From NCBI GenBank assembly GCA_019115665.1, contig DXDD01000071.1, positions 1-41,919 of the forward strand: a stretch of DNA of 41,919 nucleotides. Direction: 5' to 3'. The notes under the pieces were generated by a model that had not been told where the DNA came from, searched no databases, and saw only the letters and a program-made list of their open reading frames with translations. This document shows positions 1-7,619 of this stretch, in pieces (the stretch's first letter is position 1; each line of letters opens with the position of its first letter). Both the position numbers and the translations under genes were made by a program. This DNA is from Candidatus Eisenbergiella pullistercoris. GTDB lineage: Bacteria; Bacillota; Clostridia; Lachnospirales; Lachnospiraceae.

Positions 1-103
1 TATCTTTCTGGTCCTCTGATACTCTCTGCTGTGCATAAAAGCATATATCAAGCTTTTCCTTAAAAAGAGGGAAACCGTCCGCTGTGATTCTCAGAAGCTT
101 CAT
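1..103 (-). CDS. AAA-family ATPase, N-terminal fragment (runs off left edge)
   Basis: Only the first 34 codons are inside the window, reading leftward from an ATG at 103. The start is well supported: GGAGGT at 111-116 lies 7 nt upstream. The peptide begins MKLLRITADGFPLFKEKLD and continues ICFYAQQRVSEDQKD. A start of this kind (beta strand MKLLRI followed by a short F..F segment) resembles the N-terminus of RecF/SMC-like AAA ATPases (AAA_15/AAA_21 type), several of which belong to abortive-infection modules. The Walker A motif would lie beyond the edge, so the family call is an inference. It sits beside an integrase remnant and a tRNA, which fits accessory DNA. Confidence 0.5.
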   Translation of the reverse strand, partial: MKLLRITADGFPLFKEKLDICFYAQQRVSEDQKD

Positions 104-116
104 ACCAGGCACCTCC

Positions 117-211
117 AAAATTAAAAACAGATTTTTCGTTAATAAATTCTACCTACGGATAGGATACCACCGAGCCTCAAAATTATCAACAGATTTTTCG
201 TTTTTAAATTT
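117..211. repeat. Pair of direct repeats in the ATPase leader
   Basis: Two near-identical segments, about 117-145 and 179-206, share ACAGATTTTTCGTT preceded by CAAAATTA; equivalent bases are 62 bp apart (127 and 189). They lie just upstream of the leftward ATPase start and are AT-rich, unlike the rest of the window. They could be operator sites or a duplication left by a mobile element. From about 212 to 447 I find no gene; a short hairpin (TTCGCG and CGCGAA arms, 246-265) is present. Confidence 0.6.
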
Positions 212-447
212 GAGAGTTTCTAAGAGTCATACCCCCGCCTTTCATTTCGCGATTTTTCACGCGAACCCCCGCGCCGTTCCCTGTAAGCCTATCCCGCAGA
301 GATTTCACCCGCCCCTACCCGCAATGGGCCTCCGCTCCGTCGTAATGTGAATATAGTATGACATGCAGGGAGCTCCGGCTCCGGAAAGACATATGTTTTC
401 ATGAAGCCATAGAAAAAGTCCGTCTACTGCCCCATGAAACAGATTAG

Positions 448-597
448 TCCTTTGAGATCAACAGCCATCTGGAAGATTCTCTCGTTACTTCCCAAATGGG
501 GCATACCTCCATCGACACGACGAAGAAATATTATTACTATGATAATATCGAGGATGATTATAAAAAAGACCTCATCATGCAGGCAGTCTCTTTTTAA
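448..597 (+). pseudogene. Tyrosine recombinase (integrase) C-terminal remnant
   Basis: The frame ending at TAA 595-597 reads NSHLEDSLVTSQMGHTSIDT and continues TKKYYYYDNIEDDYKKDL. This matches the end of phage/ICE tyrosine integrases: a Gly-His box (MGH) followed by SIDTT and the nucleophile-containing KYYYY segment. The same frame is blocked by TAG at 445-447. Upstream of that stop (361-444) it is open but shows no HxxR box, so the catalytic domain is truncated. The fragment ends 86 bp from the 3' end of tRNA-Thr, the usual position of an integrase next to its tRNA attachment site. It is non-functional as seen. Confidence 0.75.
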
Positions 598-633
598 AAG
601 TGTAACCACGTGTAACCAGAAATTTTTCCATAG

Positions 634-671
634 AAAAACGCCAGACCCCGCATAAATACTGGATTCTGGCG
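634..671 (-). terminator. Rho-independent terminator of tRNA-Thr
   Basis: Read on the minus strand, CGCCAGA (671-665) pairs with TCTGGCG (645-639) and is followed by five T residues. It starts 12 nt beyond the tRNA 3' end and fits a terminator of the single-tRNA transcript. Confidence 0.8.
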
Positions 672-682
672 CTTCATACGCA

Positions 683-755
683 AGCTGCTGACGGGAATCG
701 GACCCGTGACCTCCGCCTTACCAAGGCGACGCTCTACCGACTGAGCCACAGCAGC
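683..755 (-). tRNA. tRNA-Thr (anticodon GGT)
   Basis: The minus strand folds as a complete cloverleaf: acceptor GCTGCTG with CAGCAGC, D-arm beginning GCTCAGTCGGTAGAGC, a 5-bp anticodon stem around loop TTGGTAA (anticodon GGT, threonine), a five-base variable loop and T-arm ACGGG-TCCGATT-CCCGT. Position 73 is T, and CCA is not encoded (the next bases are TG). It has its own promoter and terminator, so it is a monocistronic tRNA gene. Its 3' end faces the integrase remnant. Confidence 0.95.
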
Positions 756-797
756 ATCTTTGTTTGTTTTCAGCGTTCTGCGCTGTCAACGAATGTT

Positions 798-826
798 AGT
801 ATAGCATAGGGGTCTGCACCTGTCAA
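798..826 (-). promoter_or_regulatory. Sigma-A promoter of tRNA-Thr
   Basis: On the minus strand TTGACA (826-821) and TATACT (803-798) are separated by exactly 17 bp, reading toward the tRNA. Transcription would start about 40 bp before the mature tRNA 5' end. Confidence 0.85.
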
Positions 827-987
827 CAACTTTTTTCTCTTTTTTTTGCCAGCTTTTTGAAGAGCTTTTTGAAGGGGAGTTGAAGGTGTCTTGAGGACGC
901 TTCCTGAAACGCAAAGCTTTTGCAGGAAGCCTTTCGGGGACGCCGGAAGTTTTTCAGCGCCCTCCCCGGCTTCCGGAGCCAAGACCA

Positions 988-1267
988 GCATAGAAAATCC
1001 GCCTGCTGCGGAAAAGTCCTATTTTCCTGATTCCTGCCATAGAAAATCCTTCCCCACTACGGGCCAAAATCCAATTTTCCCGATTCCTGCCGTAGAAAAT
1101 CCCCTTTTACTACGGGTAAAAATGACAGAATTGCATTTTCTGCCGTACAAAGCCGCTGAAATCTACGGTACAGGAAACGAAATTTCCTGTTTTGGCCGTA
1201 GTGAGATCCCGATCTCTACGGGTCAGCATGCCATTCTTCTGATTTCTGCCGTAGAAGCCCGCCGCAG
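988..1267 (-). repeat. 53-bp-period palindromic array (copy 1)
   Basis: Six-base blocks CCGTAG and CTACGG alternate at plus-strand positions 1037, 1057, 1090, 1110, 1143, 1163, 1196, 1216 and 1249, that is with strictly alternating steps of 20 and 33 bp. Variants are CCATAG at 1037 and CCGTAC at 1143; a degenerate unit starts at 988 (GCATAG, then CTGCGG at 1006). Each 14-nt or 27-nt interval is bounded by complementary blocks and many are themselves palindromic (ACAGGAAA with TTTCCTGT; AAAATG with CATTTT). It begins just past the stop of the glycosyltransferase gene and fills most of the 539-bp gap between that gene and the tRNA. A homologous array occurs at 12916-13157. I do not recognise a named family. 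Confidence 0.85.
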
Positions 1268-1294
1268 AAGCAATCCCGGGCTTTTCCCGCCCCT

Positions 1295-3103
1295 TCATTC
1301 CCCATCCTTCACCTGGTAGGCGATGTACATATCGTCCTCAAACACCACTTCCATATGGCCGTTGATCCACTCCCAGGGAAAATCCGCCGTATCCCGCTCG
1401 TAGGGCCAGACCAGGCCCACGCCGTCCGGGCCGGTCTGAATCTTGTCCAGAAGCACATAGTCCGGCTGGTTCTCATCCACGATAAGCTCCTTTCCCCGGC
1501 AGCGGGTGATGTGGAAATACACGTTCTGGCTCGCGTACACATCCCCGGTCAGGATGGTGTCCACCTGCGTCTCATCCAAGGCGGAAAGGGCGGCGTAGAT
1601 GTGGTTGTCCCTGCTGTCATAGCCGGCGTTGTAGCCGTCGGAAGCAAAGCCCGCCGCCATGAAGCAGACGGCAGCGGCGGCGGATACGGCGCCGGTGAGA
1701 ACGGCGGCGCGGCCTGCAAAAAGTCCGCTTCCAAACCGGCGCAAAAGCTCCCAGGCCGTGAGAACGAACAGCATGGCGAGCACGCTTCCCATATAAGTGA
1801 ATACACGCAGATAGGGAAATACGCACTGGACGAACAGGAACACGGGAACCATCACCGTCAGAACCAGGCAGTACAGGCCGAGGAAAGCGAAGGAACGCCG
1901 CTTGTGCAGAAAGGCGGAAACCGTAAGGAACAGAAGGAGCAGCAGGCAGACAGGAATCCCTGCCGCCAGAAAAGATCCGCCGTTCGGATACACCTGATTC
2001 AGCACCCGAAGCAGATATCCGCCGATTCCTTCCAGAAACTGCGTCCTGTCCACGCTCTGGATGTTGGGGTCGGACAGCATGGCGTTCAGGCCCCGCACAA
2101 AAGCCGCGGCCGGGTCGGCAAAGAGCATCTGAAAATGGCTCATCCCGTAAAAGGGGCCGCCCTCCTCCTTCACCAGGAAATTGGAACCGATGGCGAGCCA
2201 GATAATGGTATACAGGCCGAAGGTCACCGCAGCCGCGCAGGCGGAAGCGGCGATCAGGCGAAAAAGCCTGCCGTATTCCCGGCACAGGAGCAAAAACAGG
2301 CCGCCCGCAAGGCAGATGGACACCACCCAGTACAGATTGCTGGGAATGGCGTACAGGCCGCCCGTCAGACAGGCGGCAAAACCGGCGTACAGCCAAAACC
2401 TGCGGTTTTTCAGAATGCGGCGCAGCCGGCCCGCCCTGGCGTTTGTATCCGTCCTGGCGTTCATATCCGTCCGGGCGTTCGTATCCGTCCGGGCAGGCCC
2501 CTTCTCAGCGGCCGCCTCAGGCACGCAGATCTCATAGAGGAGATTCGCCGCAGCGATGAGAAAGAAGCCGGACAGGGCGTAGCCCCTTCCCTGCGCCGCC
2601 TGCTGGGTCACATTGTACATGGCGGCAAAAAGGGCGCAGCCCGTCACGGAAACCAGGGGCGGAAGCTGCTTTTTCAGAAGGCGGTACAGAAGCAGCAGGC
2701 TTCCCGCCGAAGCGAGAAGGGAAACGCCGCGCAGGCCCAGATAGGGGCTTCCCAGCTTATTCACCAAGGCGGAAAGGGCCGAATAAAACACATGATTATT
2801 GGGCAGAGGCCAGTGGATCATGGAATAGATCACCCCCTGGTCGATAAAGCTTTCATAGGTATAAAGCTCGTCATACCAGGGCGGGATCCAAAAAAGCCGC
2901 CAGACATAATAGGCCATGACCGCACAGAAGAAGACCGCGAAAGGCACGTCCTCCTTCCTGAGGCGTTTTTTTCCGATCCAGCCTTCTCTGAAGCGGTTTT
3001 CTCTGAGCCGTTTCTCTCCGGCTTCTTTTCTTCCGGCGTTCTTCTCCCCGGATCCCTTTTTTCCTGCCGGCTGCCCGCCGGCGTCCTTATGCAGCTGTTC
3101 CAT
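1295..3103 (-). CDS. GT-C fold membrane glycosyltransferase (GT39/ArnT-like)
   Basis: A 602-aa integral membrane protein. A basic N-terminal tail (about 1-50) precedes many hydrophobic segments starting near residue 54. WYDELYTYES at 77-86 supplies the Asp-Glu pair expected in the first extracytoplasmic loop of lipid-phosphate-sugar dependent glycosyltransferases (dolichyl-phosphate-mannose transferase/ArnT type). It would transfer a sugar from a polyprenyl-phosphate donor on the outer face of the membrane; acceptor unknown. Residues 204-222 are a tandem TDxNAR repeat, probably a loop expansion. AAGAAAGGA lies about 10 nt before the ATG. It is 166 bp downstream of the ABC exporter genes on the same strand; no clear terminator separates them. 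Confidence 0.75.
   Translation of the reverse strand: MEQLHKDAGGQPAGKKGSGEKNAGRKEAGEKRLRENRFREGWIGKKRLRKEDVPFAVFFCAVMAYYVWRLFWIPPWYDELYTYESFIDQGVIYSMIHWPLPNNHVFYSALSALVNKLGSPYLGLRGVSLLASAGSLLLLYRLLKKQLPPLVSVTGCALFAAMYNVTQQAAQGRGYALSGFFLIAAANLLYEICVPEAAAEKGPARTDTNARTDMNARTDTNARAGRLRRILKNRRFWLYAGFAACLTGGLYAIPSNLYWVVSICLAGGLFLLLCREYGRLFRLIAASACAAAVTFGLYTIIWLAIGSNFLVKEEGGPFYGMSHFQMLFADPAAAFVRGLNAMLSDPNIQSVDRTQFLEGIGGYLLRVLNQVYPNGGSFLAAGIPVCLLLLLFLTVSAFLHKRRSFAFLGLYCLVLTVMVPVFLFVQCVFPYLRVFTYMGSVLAMLFVLTAWELLRRFGSGLFAGRAAVLTGAVSAAAAVCFMAAGFASDGYNAGYDSRDNHIYAALSALDETQVDTILTGDVYASQNVYFHITRCRGKELIVDENQPDYVLLDKIQTGPDGVGLVWPYERDTADFPWEWINGHMEVVFEDDMYIAYQVKDGE
2436..2489 (-). repeat. Three 18-bp in-frame tandem repeats
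   Basis: Units at 2436, 2454 and 2472 differ at only a few bases and encode the repeated hexapeptide around T-D-x-N-A-R in the glycosyltransferase. Because 18 is divisible by 3, copy-number change keeps the reading frame. Confidence 0.9.
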
Positions 3104-3269
3104 TTTCAGGCAGTCCTTTCTTCCGGCGAAGGCAGAAGCCTCCGCATTTCCAATTTCCCTGAAGCAGCCCGCGCGTTTCTCCGGCGGCGCTTCGGCAGCC
3201 CGTCTTCTCCCGCCCGCTTCCCGCCCGCGCGCAGGCGTTCTTCCGCCCGCGCCCGCTTCCTTGCATCCG

Positions 3270-5132
3270 TCACTCCAGCTCCCGCTTTCCCGTATACAGC
3301 TCGTAATATCTTCCCTTCAGGGCCAGAAGCTGTTCATGATTGCCCCGCTCGATGATCTCCCCGTGCTCCAGCACCAGGATGGCGTCGGCGTTTCGTACCG
3401 TGGAAAGCCGGTGGGCGATCACCAGCGTGGTGCGCTCAGCCATCAGCCGGTCCATGCCCTCCTCGATGTGCTTCTCCGTCCGGGTGTCCACGGAGGAGGT
3501 GGCCTCGTCCAGGATCAGGATGGGCGCTTTGGAGATGGCGGCCCGGGCAATGTTGAGAAGCTGTCTCTGGCCCTGGCTCAGGTTCGCGCCGTCCCCTTCG
3601 ATCATGGTATCATACCCTTTTTCCAGCCGCATGATGAAGGAATGGGCGCTGGCCGTCTTCGCCGCCTGCTCCACCTCTTCGTCCGTGGCGTCCAGCCTGC
3701 CGTAGCGGATATTTTCCCGCACCGTTCCGGTGAAAAGGTGGGTGTCCTGCAGCACCATGGCGATATTCCGGCGCAGATCGTCCCGCCGGATGTCGCGGAT
3801 ATCCCTGTCGTCCACGGTGATCCTTCCCTGATCGATATCGTAAAAACGGTTGATCAGATTGGTGATGGTGGTCTTTCCCGCCCCTGTGGAGCCCACAAAG
3901 GCGATCTTCTGTCCCGGCTCCGCGTACAGGCTCACATCCTTCAGCACCGCCTTGTCCGGGCTGTAGCCGAAGGTCACATGCTCCAGGCGCACCCGTCCCC
4001 TGCAGAGCGGAAGGCCCGCAGCGCCGGGCGCATCCTCCGCTTCCGGCGCTTCATCCATGACGGCGAACACCCGCTCCGCGCCCGCCAGGGCGGAGAAGAT
4101 GGTGTTCATCTGCATGGAAAGCTCGTTGATGGGGCGGCTGAACTGTCTGGAATAATTCACAAACACGGTAAGGCCGCCGATGTCAAAGCCTCTCAGCACG
4201 CACAGCAGGCCGCCGATGCAGGCGGTCAGGGAATAGCCCACCTGTCCCAGATTTCCCATGACAGGTCCCATGATGCCGCCGAAAAACTGGGCTCTGATCT
4301 GCTTGTTTTTCAGATCCTGATTCAGCCATGAAAATTCCTCCTGGGCAATGTCCTCATGGCAGAAAACCTTGACCACCTTCTGGCCGGTCACCGTTTCCTC
4401 GATGTAGCCGTTCAGCGTTCCCAGAGCCGCCTGCTGCGCCTTGTAGAAGCGGCGGCTGCGCATGGTGACGGCACGCGCCGCGAACATCATCAGCGGCACC
4501 GTTGCCACCGTGATCAGGGTCAGCCACACGTTGGTGTACACCATCAGGCAGAAGGTGCCGACCACGTTGATGGAGCTGGAAATGATCTGCACCACCGTGT
4601 TGTTCAGCATCTCTCCCACCGCGTCCACGTCGTTGGTGAACCGGCTCATGATATCGCCGTGGTTGTTGGTATCGTAAAACCGCACCGGCAGCTTCTGGAT
4701 CCGGGAAAACAGGTCGTTTCTCAGGCGGAAAATGGCCCCCTGGGAAATGCCGATCATGATCCGGGACTGAAAATACTGGGCAGCGATCCCCACCGCATAG
4801 ATGGCCGCCATCTGAAGGAGCGAGGAAAACAGCTTTTCCTCGCTGCCCTCCGCCGAGGTCAGGCTGTTGATGATGGGGCGGAGCATATAGGAGCCCGCCA
4901 GGGAGGAAAGGGTGGTGAGGATGACGCAGAAAAACACCACCGCCAGCCGCAGCCTGTCCTTCTCGATATAGGAAAAAAGCCGCCGCACCGTCTTCGACGC
5001 GTCCTTAGGCTTTCCGCCCCGTCCCCGTCCGCCCGGGCCCCGTCCTCTGCCGGGCCCGCGCCCCTGGGCCTCCGCCTGCCTCGCGGCATAGGAATATTTC
5101 CGGATCAGGGCTTCTTTTCTTTCTTCCGTCAT
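3270..5132 (-). CDS. ABC exporter half-transporter, canonical subunit
   Basis: A 620-aa transmembrane plus nucleotide-binding protein of the multidrug/lipid exporter type. An odd Gly-Arg-rich stretch (about residues 23-41, GRGPGRGRG) precedes the first membrane segment. The C-terminal ATPase has Walker A GSTGAGKTT, signature LSQGQ and Walker B LILDEATSSVD with the catalytic Glu, then the H-loop AHRL. The start overlaps the stop of the upstream partner as ATGA (5129-5132), indicating translational coupling. Together with the partner it should form a heterodimeric exporter (TM287/288, LmrCD, BmrCD type). Substrate unknown; the MarR gene upstream suggests a drug or toxic compound. Confidence 0.9.
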   Translation of the reverse strand: MTEERKEALIRKYSYAARQAEAQGRGPGRGRGPGGRGRGGKPKDASKTVRRLFSYIEKDRLRLAVVFFCVILTTLSSLAGSYMLRPIINSLTSAEGSEEKLFSSLLQMAAIYAVGIAAQYFQSRIMIGISQGAIFRLRNDLFSRIQKLPVRFYDTNNHGDIMSRFTNDVDAVGEMLNNTVVQIISSSINVVGTFCLMVYTNVWLTLITVATVPLMMFAARAVTMRSRRFYKAQQAALGTLNGYIEETVTGQKVVKVFCHEDIAQEEFSWLNQDLKNKQIRAQFFGGIMGPVMGNLGQVGYSLTACIGGLLCVLRGFDIGGLTVFVNYSRQFSRPINELSMQMNTIFSALAGAERVFAVMDEAPEAEDAPGAAGLPLCRGRVRLEHVTFGYSPDKAVLKDVSLYAEPGQKIAFVGSTGAGKTTITNLINRFYDIDQGRITVDDRDIRDIRRDDLRRNIAMVLQDTHLFTGTVRENIRYGRLDATDEEVEQAAKTASAHSFIMRLEKGYDTMIEGDGANLSQGQRQLLNIARAAISKAPILILDEATSSVDTRTEKHIEEGMDRLMAERTTLVIAHRLSTVRNADAILVLEHGEIIERGNHEQLLALKGRYYELYTGKRELE

Positions 5133-6865
5133 GACGCGCTCACCTCCCTGTCCATCTGGGAATCATAGATCTCCCGGTAGGCGGAGCAGCTCTCCATCAG
5201 CTCCCGGTGGCTGCCCTGCCCCACGATCCTTCCCTCGTCCATCACCACGATCCGGTCCGCCTCCATGACGGAGGTGATCCGCTGGGCGATGATCAGCTTT
5301 GTGGTGTCCTTTAAGGTGGTGGAAAAGCTCTCCCGGATCTTCGTTTCCGTCGCCGTATCCACCGCGCTGGTGGAATCGTCCAGGATCAGGATCTTCGGCT
5401 TTTTCAGAAGCGCCCTGGCGATGCACAGACGCTGCTTCTGGCCGCCGGAAACGTTCACGCCGCCCTGCCCCAGAAAGGTCTGATACCCCTCCGGGAAGCT
5501 GTTCAGGAAGGCGTCCGCCTGCGCGGCCCGGGCAGCCGAGCGCACCTGTTCCTCAGAGGCGTTCTCATCCCCCCAGCGCAGGTTGTCCTCCACCGTGCCG
5601 GAAAACAGCACATTTTTCTGCAGCACCATGCCGACGCCCTCTCTGAGATGCTTCAGGGAATACTCCCGCACGTCCACGCCGTCCACCAGGATCTGTCCCT
5701 CATCCGCATCGTACAGCCTGGGGATCATGGATACCAGAGTGGTCTTCCCGCAGCCCGTGGAGCCGATGATTCCCACGGTCTGACCGGGCTCGATGCGCAG
5801 CGTGACATCGTCCAGCACCTTTTCCCGGCTGTCCTTATAATACCGGAAGGACACGTTCTTAAACTCGATGCTTCCCTTTTCCACCAGCTTTTCCTTCTGC
5901 GACGCGGCTTCGTCCGTCAGATCGATCCGCGTGTCCAGCACCTCGTTGATCCGCCTCGCGCTGGCAATGGCGCGGGAGCTCTGCAGAAATACCATGGCGA
6001 GCATCATCAGAGACATGAGCACCTGCACGATATAGGTGGTAAAGGCCGTCAGGTTTCCAACGGGCATGTCGCCGATCAGCACCTCCCGTCCTCCCAGCCA
6101 TACCACGGCCAGGGTGGTCAGATTCATGAAAAGAGCCACCAGAGGCATCTGCAGGATGACCACTTTAAAGGCCCGCAGGCTGGATTCCATCAGTTCTTCA
6201 TTGGATTTCAAAAAGCGCTTTTCCTCATGATCCCCGCGCACGAAGGACTTGATCACCCGCACGTTCTGCAGGCACTCCTGAATGTTGGAGTTCACCCGGT
6301 CCAGCTTCTTCTGCATGAGGGTGAATCTGGGGAAGGCGGTGAGCATGATCGCCGCGATGGTGACCACCATGACCGGCAGGATCACAAAAAAGATCCGCGC
6401 AAGCCCCGGGTTCATGGCCGCCGCCATGATGATCGCACCGATCAGCATGCCCGGCGCGCGCAGCATCATGCGCAGTCCCATCATGATCAGGTTCTGCACC
6501 TGCGTGATATCATTGGTCAGCCGGGTCACGAGAGAGCCCGTGGAAAAGCTGTCGATGTTGCGGAAGGAAAACTTCTGCACCTGCTTAAAGCAGTCGTTTC
6601 TCAGATCCGCGCCGAAGCTGATGGACGCCTTGGCCGCGAACCAGGCTCCGCCGATTCCGCCGCCCATCATCACAAGGGCGGTGAGGATCATCACTCCCCC
6701 CATTTCCAGAATATAGGCCACATCCCGGTTTGCCGCGCCCACGTTGATGATCTGCGCCATCAGCGCAGGCAGCACCACCTCTCCCACCACCTCGGTGATC
6801 ATCAGGATCGGCCCGAGGATGAACGCATAAAGATAGGGCCTTGCATATTTCCAGTATCGTTTCAT
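5129..6865 (-). CDS. ABC exporter half-transporter, degenerate-site subunit
   Basis: Partner of the 3270-5132 gene, 578 aa from MKRYWKYARPYL. I prefer this ATG because GGAGGG lies 4 nt upstream; an in-frame ATG at 6877 would place the ribosome site inside the gene. Walker A is GSTGCGKTT and the signature is VSGGQ. Walker B reads LILDDSTSAVD: the catalytic Glu is replaced by Asp, the hallmark of the degenerate ATP site in heterodimeric exporters. It lies 93 bp downstream of marR on the same strand; a small ACTCCG/CGGAGT hairpin with a short T run lies in that gap. Confidence 0.9.
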   Translation of the reverse strand: MKRYWKYARPYLYAFILGPILMITEVVGEVVLPALMAQIINVGAANRDVAYILEMGGVMILTALVMMGGGIGGAWFAAKASISFGADLRNDCFKQVQKFSFRNIDSFSTGSLVTRLTNDITQVQNLIMMGLRMMLRAPGMLIGAIIMAAAMNPGLARIFFVILPVMVVTIAAIMLTAFPRFTLMQKKLDRVNSNIQECLQNVRVIKSFVRGDHEEKRFLKSNEELMESSLRAFKVVILQMPLVALFMNLTTLAVVWLGGREVLIGDMPVGNLTAFTTYIVQVLMSLMMLAMVFLQSSRAIASARRINEVLDTRIDLTDEAASQKEKLVEKGSIEFKNVSFRYYKDSREKVLDDVTLRIEPGQTVGIIGSTGCGKTTLVSMIPRLYDADEGQILVDGVDVREYSLKHLREGVGMVLQKNVLFSGTVEDNLRWGDENASEEQVRSAARAAQADAFLNSFPEGYQTFLGQGGVNVSGGQKQRLCIARALLKKPKILILDDSTSAVDTATETKIRESFSTTLKDTTKLIIAQRITSVMEADRIVVMDEGRIVGQGSHRELMESCSAYREIYDSQMDREVSAS

Positions 6866-6958
6866 TCTTCCCTCCATAAATTATGCCATCACACAAATTA
6901 AACTGTCACAAAACTCCGTTCTGCCGGAGTACGCACGCCGGTTCGGCGTCCGCATCCC

Positions 6959-7426
6959 TCATTTTCCCCCGTCCGGCTCCCTCTGCCGGGCCTCGTCCCG
7001 TTCCAGGTTCTCCTTCGCCCGGCTTAACAGCGCGGCCAGCGCTTCCACCTCATCATCGCCAAAGCCCGCGAAAAGCAGCTCGTCCGCCTCCTCGAAAAGC
7101 CGCAGGCTCTGCCCCACCACTGCCTTTCCCTCAGGCGTGATCTCCACGTGATTCACCCGGCCGTCCTCCCGGTCCGCCTTTCTTTTGATGTAGCCTCCCT
7201 TTTCCAGCTTCTTTAACGAAACCGTGATCGCCGCGGCGGATACCCCGAATTTTTCCGCCAGCTCCATCTGGGCGCAGGCCGGATTCCGGTCCAGCTCCAT
7301 CAGCAGCCTGTGCTGCGAAGGGAATACGCCCGTATGGGAAACCTGCCGTTCCAGAAGACGGTGGAACAGCACCTCTGTTTTCACGATCAGGCCGACCGTC
7401 CGGCGCATGCTTTCCTTTCTGTTCAT
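6959..7426 (-). CDS. MarR-family transcriptional regulator
   Basis: A 155-aa winged-helix regulator. The helix-turn-helix is around MELAEKFGVSAAAITVSLKK, and the wing is DREDGRVNHVEITPEGK, typical of MarR. GGGAGG lies 5 nt before the ATG. It is the first gene of the unit marR - ABC - ABC and probably represses the whole unit from the palindrome at 7441-7456, relieved by a ligand of the exporter. The ligand cannot be read from sequence. Confidence 0.9.
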   Translation of the reverse strand: MNRKESMRRTVGLIVKTEVLFHRLLERQVSHTGVFPSQHRLLMELDRNPACAQMELAEKFGVSAAAITVSLKKLEKGGYIKRKADREDGRVNHVEITPEGKAVVGQSLRLFEEADELLFAGFGDDEVEALAALLSRAKENLERDEARQREPDGGK

Positions 7427-7440
7427 TTTTGCCTCCCATT

Positions 7441-7485
7441 ACTTATCTGGTTAAATATTTTATCAGTCCGGCTTTCGTCTGTCAA
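7441..7485 (-). promoter_or_regulatory. marR promoter with MarR-type operator
   Basis: Minus strand: TTGACA (7485-7480), 17 bp, TAAAAT (7462-7457). Directly downstream, overlapping the expected start of transcription, is the imperfect palindrome ATTTAACCAGATAAGT (7456-7441), similar to TTAACnnGTTAA-like sites bound by MarR proteins. This layout fits autorepression. Confidence 0.75.
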
Positions 7486-7522
7486 TTTCAAGCTGGTATG
7501 GTCAAAAATATGTAAAATGGCA

Positions 7523-7551
7523 CTTTCAGTCATGCCACTTTTGCATATAAT
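7523..7551 (+). promoter_or_regulatory. Promoter of ECF S-component gene
   Basis: A perfect -10 TATAAT at 7546-7551 lies 17 bp after a weak -35 CTTTCA at 7523-7528. Transcription would begin at about 7557-7559, immediately before the three-hairpin array. The -35 overlaps an inverted repeat (TGGCA at 7518-7522 region with TGCCA near 7533) that could bind a regulator. Confidence 0.6.
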
Positions 7552-7560
7552 AGGATGCAT

Positions 7561-7611
7561 GAAGCTCGTAGCTTCACGAAGCCTGTGGCTTCACGAAGTC
7601 AAAGACTTCAC
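7561..7611 (+). repeat. Three tandem 15-nt hairpins in the mRNA leader
   Basis: Three units of 17 bp: GAAGCTCGTAGCTTC, GAAGCCTGTGGCTTC and GAAGTCAAAGACTTC, each followed by AC. Each is a perfect 6-bp stem with a 3-nt loop. The two inner base pairs differ between units but stay complementary, so the structure is conserved while sequence changes. They would sit at the very 5' end of the transcript. Confidence 0.9.
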
Positions 7612-7619
7612 AAAACAAA

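Noticed and set aside
424..609. 61-aa minus-strand open frame opposite the integrase remnant
   Set aside because: It is the antisense of a sequence that matches integrase motifs on the plus strand; no start signal is seen.
988..1267. CRISPR array
   Set aside because: The periodicity is CRISPR-like, but the conserved blocks are only about 6-10 nt and alternate with two interval lengths (14 and 27 nt), intervals are palindromic and homologous to those of the second copy, and no cas gene is nearby.
891..1319. 142-aa open frame across the array
   Set aside because: No ribosome site, no recognisable protein, and the DNA is explained by palindromic repeats.
1355..3355. 666-aa plus-strand open frame opposite the glycosyltransferase
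   Set aside because: GC-rich DNA leaves long antisense frames open; the peptide is Arg/Gln/His-rich with no domain, whereas the minus strand gives a coherent membrane protein.
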